From positions 1-6,360 of the forward strand of contig JBOFFH010000023.1 of the NCBI GenBank assembly GCA_051648485.1: a DNA stretch of 6,360 nucleotides, read 5' to 3'. Source of the DNA: JAGNZR01 sp051648485. Lineage in GTDB: Bacteria > Fusobacteriota > Fusobacteriia > Fusobacteriales > Fusobacteriaceae. How positions within the stretch are numbered: the stretch's first letter is position 1; each line of letters starts with the position of its first letter. Both the position numbers and the translations under genes were made by a program. The notes beneath the pieces are model-generated. The model saw only the letters and a list, made by a program, of their open reading frames with translations, was not told where the DNA came from and did no database searches. Positions 1 to 6,360 of the stretch are shown here, piece by piece.

Positions 1-810
1 GTAGCCATTTTTACAGGTGCTTTGCTGAGTGGAAGTGGAGTAATATTTCAATCGATACTCCATAATCCACTTGCAGATTCATATATTTTGGGGATAGCTT
101 CGGGTGCTTCTTTTGGGGCATCTCTTGGAATTTTTTTAGGGATAAGCTTTTTAGGACAATTTTCAATTCCAGCTATGGCATTTTTAGGAGCAATGATCTC
201 TCTTTATTGGGTAATATCTATTTCAAGCAGAAACAAAACTTTGAACTCTAACTCACTAATTCTTTCAGGAGTTATAGTTTCAGCTTTTTTTTCAGCAGGA
301 GTAAGCTGTATTCAATTTATAAAAGGAACAGGAATAGAAGAAATAATATTTTGGCTTATGGGAAGCTTTTCTTCTAAAACATCTGCAGATGCTTGGATAC
401 TAGGAATGGTTACTTTAATAACAATTTTTGTGGGAATATTTTTTAGTAAAACTATGAATATTCTTTCTTTAGGAGATAGAATGGCCAAGGCCAATGGAAT
501 AAATGTAAAAAAGAATAAGCTTATACTCTTAATTTTTGCTTCTTTTATTTCTGCTGTAGCAGTTTCAATAACTGGAATAATAGGATTTGTAGGACTTATG
601 GTTCCTCATTTGGTAAGGATGCTAATAGGTAGTGACCATAGAAAAGTTTTTCCACTTGCCATAATATATGGTGGTATAATAACCTCATTAGCTGATGGAA
701 TAATAAGAGTTTATTCACCAACGGAAATTCCTATAGGAGTAGTAACTGCCATTTGTGGAGCACCATTTTTTATTTTAATATTTAGAAAAAAAATAATTGG
801 ACGTGGTTAA
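1..810 (+). CDS. FecCD/BtuC-family ABC importer permease (partial, 5' end missing)
   Basis: Membrane permease of a type II ABC importer for an iron-siderophore, heme or cobalamin-type substrate. It forms the transport channel in the cytoplasmic membrane and couples to the ATPase encoded next. The reading frame is open from base 1. The first TTG in this frame (22) lies inside conserved family sequence and is not a start, so the true start is outside the window. The visible 269 residues compare with about 330 in the family, so roughly 60-70 N-terminal residues are missing. Family hallmarks, numbered from the first visible codon: NPLAD at 22-26 followed by LGIASGA; the coupling-helix motif GFVGLMVPHLVR at 195-206; a C-terminal TEIPIG at 241-246; and GAPFF at 253-257 just before a basic tail. 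Several long hydrophobic stretches separate these. The substrate cannot be told from the permease alone, and no binding-protein gene is visible. I am sure of the family and unsure of the ligand. Confidence 0.93.
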   Translation, partial: VAIFTGALLSGSGVIFQSILHNPLADSYILGIASGASFGASLGIFLGISFLGQFSIPAMAFLGAMISLYWVISISSRNKTLNSNSLILSGVIVSAFFSAGVSCIQFIKGTGIEEIIFWLMGSFSSKTSADAWILGMVTLITIFVGIFFSKTMNILSLGDRMAKANGINVKKNKLILLIFASFISAVAVSITGIIGFVGLMVPHLVRMLIGSDHRKVFPLAIIYGGIITSLADGIIRVYSPTEIPIGVVTAICGAPFFILIFRKKIIGRG

Positions 811-811
811 A

Positions 812-1570
812 GTGCTAAAGTTGAAAAAAATAAACTATTCTATCGATGGAAATAAAATTTTAAAAGATATCTCTTTAGAGTTCGAAAAAAAAAAGTTTTA
901 TGGAATTTTAGGACCTAATGGAAGTGGAAAATCTACTCTTTTAGACGTAATAATATCACATAAGAAAAAAGATAGTGGAACTGTATTTTTAGAAGAAAAA
1001 GATTTCGGACTCTACAAAGAAAGCGAAAGAGGAAAAAAAATATCTCTTCTTCCTCAAGAGTTTAGTAGTAGTTTTTCTTATACTGGAAAAGAAATTATAA
1101 ACATGGGACGTTATCCATATCACACACTTTTTTCTGAAGATGAAAAAAGTGAAGAAATAGTGAATAAATATGTTTCGCTTTTGGAAATCCATCATCTTTT
1201 AGAAAAAGAAATAAGTGAAATGAGTGGTGGAGAAAGACAAAGGATTTTGATAGCAAAAACTTTAGTGCAGGATGCAGACTATATTCTTTTAGATGAAGCC
1301 ACTTCGAATTTAGATATTTTTCATGCTTATGAAGCTATGAAAATATTGAAAGAAGAGATAATGACTACAGAAAAAACAGCAATAGCAGTTATTCATGACT
1401 TGAACTTAGCCCTAGCTTTTTGTGATGAAATAATTTTACTTAAAGAAGGTAAAGTAATAAAAATAGGAAATGTTGATGATGTTTTAACTGCTGAAAATAT
1501 AAAAGAAGTTTTTAATATAGAATGTGAAATTTTAGATATAAGAGAGAAAAAAATAATATATGTAATTTAA
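812..1570 (+). CDS. FecE/FepC/BtuD-type ABC transporter ATP-binding protein
   Basis: Cytoplasmic ATPase that powers the preceding permease. With GTG 812 as codon 1 it has 252 residues, normal for the family. All nucleotide-binding elements are intact: Walker A GPNGSGKST at 34-42, Q-loop glutamine at 82 (LLPQE), signature MSGGERQR at 137-144, Walker B YILLDEA at 157-163, D-loop SNLD at 165-168, and the switch histidine at 195 (VIHDLNLAL). GRYPY at about 99-103 resembles iron-siderophore and heme importer ATPases. The start is uncertain. TTG 797 and GTG 803 are in frame and would overlap the permease end. GTG 812 sits one base after the permease stop and gives the usual family N-terminus (MLKLKKINYS). 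None of the three has a clear Shine-Dalgarno sequence, so translation is probably coupled to the permease. A run of ten A's (885-894) lies early in the gene. Confidence 0.93.
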   Translation: MLKLKKINYSIDGNKILKDISLEFEKKKFYGILGPNGSGKSTLLDVIISHKKKDSGTVFLEEKDFGLYKESERGKKISLLPQEFSSSFSYTGKEIINMGRYPYHTLFSEDEKSEEIVNKYVSLLEIHHLLEKEISEMSGGERQRILIAKTLVQDADYILLDEATSNLDIFHAYEAMKILKEEIMTTEKTAIAVIHDLNLALAFCDEIILLKEGKVIKIGNVDDVLTAENIKEVFNIECEILDIREKKIIYVI

Positions 1571-1590
1571 TTGATTACAATAAGAACACT

Positions 1591-1596
1591 AGGAGG
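1591..1596 (+). promoter_or_regulatory. Ribosome binding site of the aminopeptidase P-family gene
   Basis: A perfect AGGAGG lies four bases before ATG 1601, in the 30-base gap after the ATPase gene. It decides the start. The frame also opens at TTG 1571, directly after the ATPase stop, but that codon has no ribosome binding site, and the ten extra residues it would add end inside the AGGAGG itself. It is the strongest Shine-Dalgarno match in the window, so this gene is probably translated independently of the transporter genes even if it shares their mRNA. Confidence 0.85.
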
Positions 1597-1600
1597 AATT

Positions 1601-3004
1601 ATGTTTAGAAAAAGAAGAGAAAATCTTTGCAAATCAATGAAAAGTGGAATAGGAGTTTTTATGGGAAATTTAGAGTCTCCTATGAGTTATAAAGACAACT
1701 GTTATAATTTTATTCAAGACTCAACATTTTTATATTACTTTGGAATAGATAGACCAGGAATTGTAGGGGTAATAGATTTTACAACTGGAAAGTCATATGT
1801 TTCAGGAGTAGATTTTACTTTAGAAGATATGATTTGGATGGGAGAACAGAAAACTCTTTTAGAAGAGGGAAAAAAATATGGAATAGATGAGTTTATACCT
1901 TATAAAAAACTCCAAAGATTTTTAGAAGACAAATCAGAAGGTTGTGATGAAAATGGAGATGATGAAGATTATTTCCAAGAGATACTGTTTATATACCCAT
2001 ACAGAGAAGATGTAGCTTTAGAATTGAGTGAAAAATTAGGAATAGATTTTGAAGAACTACAAGAGTATGAGTCATTAAAACTGAAAAAAGCTGTAATCTC
2101 GGCTAGAAATATAAAATCAAAAGAAGAAGTTAACGAAATAGAAAAAGCTGTAAATGTAACAAGAGAGATGCATTTGAAAGCTATGGAAGTAATAAAACCT
2201 GGAATTAAAGAATATGAAGTTGTGGCTCATGTAGAAATGATAGCTAAACTGAATAATTGTACAACATCTTTCCATACAATTTTTAGCAAACACGGAGAGA
2301 TACTTCATAATCATAACCATAATAACACTTTAGAAGCTGGAGATATAGTAGTTTTAGATTGTGGAGCAAGAACAGCTTCTGGATATTGTGGAGATATGAC
2401 AACAGTAATACCAGTAAGTGGAAAGTTTACAGAAAAGCAAAAAGTAATTTATAACATTCTTATAGAGATGTTTGACTGTGCAGTGCAAGAATTAAAACCA
2501 GAAGTTCAATATATAGAAGCATATAAGGCTTCTAGCAGAAGATTGATAGAAGGGATGAAGAAGTTGGGACTTATGATTGGTGATACAGAAGAGATACTTC
2601 AGTCGGGAGCTCATGCCTTGTTTATGCCACACGGACTTGGTCACATGTTAGGAATGGATGTTCATGATATGGAAAATTTAGGAGAAAATTTAGTAGGTTA
2701 TGAAACAGGAGTTTCTCGTGACACTCGTCCTGGATACAAATCTCTCAGATTATCAAGAGTTTTAAAACCAGGTTTTGTATTTACAGTTGAACCAGGAATC
2801 TATTTTGTTCCAAGACTGATAGAAGATTATAAAAAGAAAAATTTATTCAAAAATTATTTGAATTACGATAAAATAGAAGAGTTCAAGAGTTTTGGTGGAA
2901 TGCGTTATGAGGGAGATTTCTTAATAACTGAAACAGGTGCAATTAGATTAGGTGAAAAGATGCCTAAAACAGTTGAAGAGATAGAAGGAAGTATGACGAA
3001 ATAA
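1601..3004 (+). CDS. Aminopeptidase P-family metallopeptidase (Xaa-Pro aminopeptidase, M24B)
   Basis: Predicted cytoplasmic enzyme that removes an N-terminal residue preceding proline, with a two-metal (typically Mn) centre. It has 467 residues from ATG 1601, close to the usual 430-470. Residues 1 to about 170 form the aminopeptidase P N-terminal domain, with an acidic insertion at 116-123 (DENGDDED). The rest is the pita-bread catalytic domain. By alignment from memory with E. coli PepP, the metal ligands are D253 (DCGA), D265 (GDMTT), H348 (HGLGH), E397 (VEPGIY) and E437 (RYEGD). H236, in a run of alternating His and Asn, and H355 match the catalytic histidines. The two Asp ligands are 12 residues apart, against 11 in E. 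coli PepP, with an ARTAS insert like that of the Bacteroides-type branch. No signal peptide is seen. The gene follows the transporter by 30 bases with no terminator between. The family is certain; dipeptide specificity is inferred. Confidence 0.93.
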   Translation: MFRKRRENLCKSMKSGIGVFMGNLESPMSYKDNCYNFIQDSTFLYYFGIDRPGIVGVIDFTTGKSYVSGVDFTLEDMIWMGEQKTLLEEGKKYGIDEFIPYKKLQRFLEDKSEGCDENGDDEDYFQEILFIYPYREDVALELSEKLGIDFEELQEYESLKLKKAVISARNIKSKEEVNEIEKAVNVTREMHLKAMEVIKPGIKEYEVVAHVEMIAKLNNCTTSFHTIFSKHGEILHNHNHNNTLEAGDIVVLDCGARTASGYCGDMTTVIPVSGKFTEKQKVIYNILIEMFDCAVQELKPEVQYIEAYKASSRRLIEGMKKLGLMIGDTEEILQSGAHALFMPHGLGHMLGMDVHDMENLGENLVGYETGVSRDTRPGYKSLRLSRVLKPGFVFTVEPGIYFVPRLIEDYKKKNLFKNYLNYDKIEEFKSFGGMRYEGDFLITETGAIRLGEKMPKTVEEIEGSMTK

Positions 3005-3035
3005 AAAAGCTGAAACTAGAACGGAGAGTTAAAAT

Positions 3036-3944
3036 ATGAGTAGTAGATATAAAACTTTGAGTTCTTTCTTAAGAGATAAATTTAAAGAAAAAACTTTTAA
3101 AGTGAGTTTAGATGCTGGGATGAACTGCCCAAACAGAGATGGAACGATTAGTAGTGGAGGTTGTATTTTTTGCAGTGAATCGGGAAGTGGTGAGTTTGCA
3201 GGAAATAGAAAAGAAACTATATCAGAACAGATAGATAAACAGTTGGAATTTTTAGAAAAAAAAATAAAAAATGGAAAAGTTATAGCTTATTTTCAAAATT
3301 TTACGAATACTTATTCTACTGTGGAAAATTTAAAAAAGATATATAAAGAAGCATTGAGTCATCCTAGGGTAGCAGGAATTGCTATAGCTACTAGGCCAGA
3401 TTGTTTATCTGAAGAAATATTAGAACTTTTATCAGAGCTTTCTAATGAGCATTTTCTTTGGCTAGAACTTGGTCTTCAAACAGCCAATGATGAGGTGGGG
3501 ATGAAAATAAATAGAGGCTATCCTCTCAGCGTTTATACTTCAGTTTGTGAAAATTTAAAAAAAAGAGATATAAAATTTGTGACGCATATAATTTTGGGAC
3601 TTCCTGGAGAAAAAGCAACAGATGGACTAGAAACAGCTAAATTGGCTGTAAAATTTGGAACCTGGGGAATAAAAATTCATCTTTTATATGTGGTGAAAAA
3701 TACAAAATTACACCGTGAGTTAGAGAAAGGTAGTTTTGAGCTTTTAGAAAAAGAAGAGTATGTAGAGAGAGTTGTTGAAATTTTAGAAAATATTCCTAAA
3801 GATGTAGTAATTCATAGACTTACAGGGGATGGAGAAAAAGAAACTTTGGTAGGACCACTTTGGAGCTTGAATAAAATAGAGATATTGAATACCATAGAAA
3901 AAAAATTAAAAGATAATGAAAGTTTTCAAGGGAAAAAAAGTTAA
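3036..3944 (+). CDS. TIGR01212-family radical SAM protein (YhcC/YtqA type; candidate MnmL)
   Basis: Cytoplasmic radical SAM enzyme of 302 residues, normal for the family. The cluster cysteines form the family pattern C31-x11-C43-x2-C46, within CPNRDG and GGCIFC, instead of the common CX3CX2C. Other conserved blocks are FAGNR at 54-58, YFQNFTNTY at 85-93, ATRPDC at 118-123, ELGLQT at 144-149, HIILGLPGE at 184-192 and HRLTGDG at 260-266 followed by GPLWSLNK. The start is ATG 3036, with GGAG at 3023-3026. B. subtilis YtqA in this family has been reported as MnmL, which converts cmnm5(s2)U to nm5(s2)U at the tRNA wobble position. The stretch from SGSGEFAGNR onward resembles YtqA as I recall it, so a tRNA-modification role is plausible but inferred. 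No MnmM/YtqB-like methyltransferase gene is in the window. This is the last gene before the terminator. Confidence 0.9.
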   Translation: MSSRYKTLSSFLRDKFKEKTFKVSLDAGMNCPNRDGTISSGGCIFCSESGSGEFAGNRKETISEQIDKQLEFLEKKIKNGKVIAYFQNFTNTYSTVENLKKIYKEALSHPRVAGIAIATRPDCLSEEILELLSELSNEHFLWLELGLQTANDEVGMKINRGYPLSVYTSVCENLKKRDIKFVTHIILGLPGEKATDGLETAKLAVKFGTWGIKIHLLYVVKNTKLHRELEKGSFELLEKEEYVERVVEILENIPKDVVIHRLTGDGEKETLVGPLWSLNKIEILNTIEKKLKDNESFQGKKS

Positions 3945-3957
3945 AAGTGAAAAAAAG

Positions 3958-4001
3958 AAAAGATTTTAGTGACATTCATTTGTTGCTAAAATCTTTTTTT
4001 T
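3958..4001 (+). terminator. Strong intrinsic terminator ending the transporter-radical SAM unit
   Basis: A 12-base arm at 3958-3969 (AAAAGATTTTAG) is exactly complementary to 3986-3997. The pairing extends inward through T3970-G3985 and G3971-T3984 wobbles and then A-T, C-G and A-T pairs. This gives a 17-bp stem with a six-base loop (TTCATT, 3975-3980). Eight T's at 3994-4001 follow or overlap the distal arm. It starts 13 bases after the radical SAM stop codon. The stem is AT-rich but long and unbroken. The A-rich flank on the left reads as T-rich on the minus strand, so it could also work in reverse, although no minus-strand gene is seen there. Confidence 0.92.
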
Positions 4002-4023
4002 CAAAATAAATGTATTGCAAGTA

Positions 4024-4032
4024 TGATATAAT
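4024..4032 (+). promoter_or_regulatory. Extended -10 promoter for sbcD-sbcC
   Basis: TG at 4024-4025, one base, then a consensus TATAAT at 4027-4032 form an extended -10 element. No good -35 hexamer lies at the expected 4003-4009 (A-rich), which fits an extended -10 promoter. Transcription would start near 4039 and leave a leader of about 37 bases before ATG 4076. An alternative pair is TTGCAA (4015-4020), 16 bases, then TAAAAT (4037-4042), which is a weaker match. The position directly after the terminator and before sbcD supports a real promoter despite the AT-rich background. No SOS-box-like or other operator is obvious. Confidence 0.72.
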
Positions 4033-4075
4033 CAACTAAAATAAAGATGAATCTAATGAAAACAAGGAGAAAATT

Positions 4076-5236
4076 ATGAAAGTGTTGCATCTAGCTGATT
4101 TACATATAGGGAAAAAAGTAAACGGTTATTCAATGATAGAAAATCAAAAAGATATTTTTCAACAAATATATAGCTGTATCATAGAAAAAAAAGTAGATGT
4201 AGTTTTAATAGTTGGGGATATCTATGATAGGAGTATTCCTTCAGAGGAAGCTATAGAAGTTTTTGATAATTTTATAAATGAACTTATAAATAATCTAAAA
4301 GTAAAAGTAGTGGCTATCAGTGGAAATCACGATAGTGCAACTAGACTTGAGTTTTCAAAAAAAATATTAGCAAATCAAGGGTTTTATATTTTGGGAGAAT
4401 ACAAAGAGATAGTTAATAAAGTTTCTATAGGAGAAGTCGATTTTTATCTTATGCCTTTTGTGAATCCAAGCACAATTAGAAATAAATTTAGCCGTGAATT
4501 GGCAGAAAAAAATATTGAAATAAAAACGTTTGATGACACTATGAAATTTATAATTGATAAAATATATGTGGGTATGAATTTTTCAAAAATCAATATAGCC
4601 CTCTATCATGGATTTGTAGTTGGTGGCGGTGAAATAGAAAAAAAATTAGAAAAAGAGGAATCGGTTAAGGTTTTAGCAGTGGGAGGAAAAGAATCTGTTT
4701 CAGACAAGTATTTTTCAAAATTTGATTATACAGCTCTTGGGCATCTCCATGGTAATAGAAAAGTAAATGGTGAAAACATAAGATATTGTGGTTCACCAAT
4801 AAAATATTCTTTTTCAGAAAAAAATCAGAAAAAGGTTTTAACCATTATTAAAATAGATGAAAAAAAAGAAAAAAACATTGAAATAGAGTTTGTAGAACTT
4901 TTAGACAAGTTCCCAATGATTGAAGTTAAAGGAACACTAGAAGAAGTTTTAGAGTTGAATATACAAACAGATGCTTATCTAAAAGTAATTTTAACTGAAC
5001 ATGCCACAGATGCAATGAATAAACTGAGAAGTAAATACTCTCAAATAATGGAACTAGAATTCAATATTGAAAATGGTGAAATAATTGAGTCTCAATTGAC
5101 TAGTTCACAATTAAAAGAGATAAAAATAGATGAGCTTTTTGAAAAGTTTGCACAAAGTGTAGGAGTAGATCTGGATATTGAAGATAAAAGAGAAGTTGAA
5201 AAAATAATGAATAATTTATTAAATGAGGTGAAATAA
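4076..5236 (+). CDS. sbcD: Exonuclease subunit SbcD (Mre11-like)
   Basis: Nuclease subunit of the SbcCD complex, a Mn-dependent enzyme that opens DNA hairpins and trims double-strand ends in an ATP-controlled way with SbcC. It has 386 residues, normal for SbcD. The calcineurin-like phosphoesterase motifs are all present: D8 and H10 (ADLHIG), D48 (GDIYDR), N84 and H85 (GNHDS), H178 (LYHGF), and H223 and H225 (GHLHG). These cover the expected two-metal ligands and the catalytic histidine. After about residue 275 comes the C-terminal capping and SbcC-binding region, rich in Lys and Glu. The start is ATG 4076, with AAGGAG at 4064-4069 six bases upstream. It is the first gene after a terminator and promoter and abuts sbcC, the usual arrangement. 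Nothing is missing or broken. Confidence 0.96.
   Translation: MKVLHLADLHIGKKVNGYSMIENQKDIFQQIYSCIIEKKVDVVLIVGDIYDRSIPSEEAIEVFDNFINELINNLKVKVVAISGNHDSATRLEFSKKILANQGFYILGEYKEIVNKVSIGEVDFYLMPFVNPSTIRNKFSRELAEKNIEIKTFDDTMKFIIDKIYVGMNFSKINIALYHGFVVGGGEIEKKLEKEESVKVLAVGGKESVSDKYFSKFDYTALGHLHGNRKVNGENIRYCGSPIKYSFSEKNQKKVLTIIKIDEKKEKNIEIEFVELLDKFPMIEVKGTLEEVLELNIQTDAYLKVILTEHATDAMNKLRSKYSQIMELEFNIENGEIIESQLTSSQLKEIKIDELFEKFAQSVGVDLDIEDKREVEKIMNNLLNEVK
5225..5230 (+). promoter_or_regulatory. Ribosome binding site for the TTG start of sbcC
   Basis: GAGGTG lies within the last codons of sbcD, six bases before TTG 5237. It supports TTG as the sbcC start over the in-frame ATG 5258, which has no Shine-Dalgarno sequence and would remove conserved N-terminal residues. 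The sbcD stop (5234-5236) falls between this site and the start, a layout suited to translational coupling and balanced subunit levels. Confidence 0.75.
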
Positions 5237-6360
5237 TTGAGACCAAATAGACTAAAAATGAGAGGAATTGGACCTTATGCCAAACAAGTAGATATAGATT
5301 TTTCAAGTTTAAATGCAAATGGATTGTTTCTTATAACAGGAGCAACAGGAGCAGGAAAGACATCTATTTTTGATGGAATTACATATGCTTTATATGGAAA
5401 AACAAATTTAAATGATGATGAAAAGTTAAATGGTATTTTAAGTGACTATATAGATGCGGATGATTATAAAAATGCATTTGTAGAATTCAGCTTTGAGCTA
5501 GATGGAATAGATTACAAGGTTAAAAGAACACCTAAATATCCTTATATTAATAGAAATGGAAAAGAAGCTTCTAAAGCTGAGACTTGCACAGTAGAATTTA
5601 AAGACAAGATAATAGATAGCAAAAGTGAAGTGGAAAGATGTATAGAAGAAATTATAAAATTATCTTATCCTCAATTTAAAAAAATAATGATGTTAGCACA
5701 AGGCTCTTTTAATGAATTTATAAAATCTAATAGTAATGAAAAAGCATCGATACTTAATCAAATTTTTGAAACTGATATTTATGAAAAATTTGAAGAAAAA
5801 CTCAAAGAGAAAAAAGATGATTTGAATAAAAAATTAGAAACAGAAAGAAATAAAGCTATAATGAGTATTAAATCACTTAAAATTGACAAAGAAGAGTGGA
5901 AAAATATTTTAAAGCAAGAATATATAGATTATAAAAATATAGAAATTATTTTAAATGAAGAAATAGAATTAGAAAAAACCAAGGAATTAGAGTTGAAAAA
6001 TAAAAAAAATGGACTGAATAATAAAAGAGACGAAATAAAAAAAGAGAAAATAGAAATAGAAATTCTAAATAAAGGAATAGATTTTTTAAGAGAGATTGAA
6101 GACAACTACAAAATAATTTTAGAAAAATCAGAAGATATAAAAAATCTAAAAAATGAAGAAAAAAAACATCAAAACTCTTTGAAGATGAAAAGTAGTGTAG
6201 ATGCTCATGAAAAATTATTTAAAGATTTAAGTGATAATACTAAAAAATTAGAGGAATGGAATAGAAAAACAATCATAATAAAAAATGAAAATGAAGAAGA
6301 TATTTCTAAAGTGATTGAATATAAAATACAATTAAAAGAAATAGAAATACAAGTAGAAAA
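5237..6360 (+). CDS. sbcC: Exonuclease subunit SbcC (Rad50/SMC-like ATPase), partial at 3' end
   Basis: ATPase and DNA-clamp subunit of SbcCD. The frame is open from TTG 5237 to the window edge, showing 374 codons of a protein usually about 900-1050 long. The first residues, MRPNRLKMRGIGPYA, match the conserved SbcC beginning and confirm the TTG start, which follows the sbcD stop with no gap. Walker A is GATGAGKTS at 35-43, and the Q-loop is at Q155 (LAQGSFNEF). From about residue 182 (IYEKFEEKLKEK) the sequence becomes a long Lys/Glu-rich, low-complexity heptad region, the ascending arm of the antiparallel coiled coil. The CxxC zinc hook, the signature motif and Walker B should lie beyond the right edge. 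No internal stop or frameshift is seen. The AT-rich coil codons (AAA, GAA, ATA) give it a higher A content than its neighbours. Confidence 0.94.
   Translation, partial: MRPNRLKMRGIGPYAKQVDIDFSSLNANGLFLITGATGAGKTSIFDGITYALYGKTNLNDDEKLNGILSDYIDADDYKNAFVEFSFELDGIDYKVKRTPKYPYINRNGKEASKAETCTVEFKDKIIDSKSEVERCIEEIIKLSYPQFKKIMMLAQGSFNEFIKSNSNEKASILNQIFETDIYEKFEEKLKEKKDDLNKKLETERNKAIMSIKSLKIDKEEWKNILKQEYIDYKNIEIILNEEIELEKTKELELKNKKNGLNNKRDEIKKEKIEIEILNKGIDFLREIEDNYKIILEKSEDIKNLKNEEKKHQNSLKMKSSVDAHEKLFKDLSDNTKKLEEWNRKTIIIKNENEEDISKVIEYKIQLKEIEIQVE

Noticed and set aside
312..494. Minus-strand open frame inside the permease gene
   Set aside because: It is a short shadow of a clearly conserved plus-strand gene, with no family resemblance and no support for its own expression.
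989..1195. Minus-strand open frame inside the ATPase gene
   Set aside because: Its Phe/Lys/Ser-rich composition is what antisense of AT-rich coding DNA gives. It has no recognisable domain.
1571..1600. A TTG start at 1571 extending the peptidase by ten residues, directly after the ATPase stop
   Set aside because: It has no ribosome binding site, while ATG 1601 has AGGAGG four bases upstream. The added residues do not resemble the family's N-terminus.
2117..2320. Minus-strand open frame inside the peptidase gene
   Set aside because: It is antisense to catalytic-domain codons, with biased Phe/Tyr/His composition and no recognisable domain.
4002..4075. Possible riboswitch or small RNA in the leader of sbcD
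   Set aside because: The leader after the predicted start is only about 37 bases and has no strong hairpin or known riboswitch features.
5100..5318. Minus-strand open frame spanning the sbcD-sbcC junction, Leu-rich and resembling a small membrane protein
   Set aside because: It overlaps conserved coding sequence on both sides, including the SbcC N-terminus. Its hydrophobicity is explained by antisense of Lys/Glu/Asn codons.
5783..6360. Low-complexity, A-rich stretch that could be read as a repeat region
   Set aside because: It is the SbcC coiled-coil arm, with an unbroken frame, heptad-like Lys/Glu/Ile pattern and no exact repeated unit.

Overview
The window is a low-GC, all-plus-strand chromosomal segment. 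Coding is tight, arginine is mostly AGA, isoleucine is often ATA and glycine mostly GGA, and start codons include TTG and GTG. Base composition, codon use and the protein sequences suggest a member of Fusobacteriota (Fusobacterium or a near relative). That assignment is an inference from style, since no rRNA or other marker gene is present.

Left block (1-3944): four genes in one direction. They are the 3' part of a FecCD/BtuC-type permease for an iron-siderophore, heme or cobalamin importer (cut by the left edge), its ABC ATPase, an M24B aminopeptidase P-family metallopeptidase, and a radical SAM protein of the YhcC/YtqA (TIGR01212) type. The gaps are 1, 30 and 31 bases and none holds a terminator-like hairpin, so the four look like one transcription unit. 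Its promoter, and probably the substrate-binding lipoprotein gene, lie to the left of the window. The unit ends at a strong intrinsic terminator (3958-4001) just after the radical SAM gene.

Right block (4024-6360): an extended -10 promoter about 25 bases beyond the terminator starts a second unit, sbcD-sbcC, which encodes the bacterial Mre11-Rad50-like nuclease complex. The sbcC TTG start directly follows the sbcD stop codon, and sbcC is cut by the right edge before its zinc hook. SbcD supplies the two-metal nuclease and SbcC the ATP-driven coiled-coil clamp. Together they process hairpins, blocked ends and double-strand breaks.

I found no CRISPR array, tRNA, rRNA, insertion sequence, attachment site or other mobile-element signature. 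Every gene belongs to a known family with its key residues intact, so I see no new biological system here. The points most worth checking are the radical SAM gene as a candidate MnmL (tRNA wobble-uridine modification) enzyme, its apparent co-transcription with metal uptake and a metallopeptidase, and several non-ATG or coupled starts that automated annotation may misplace.
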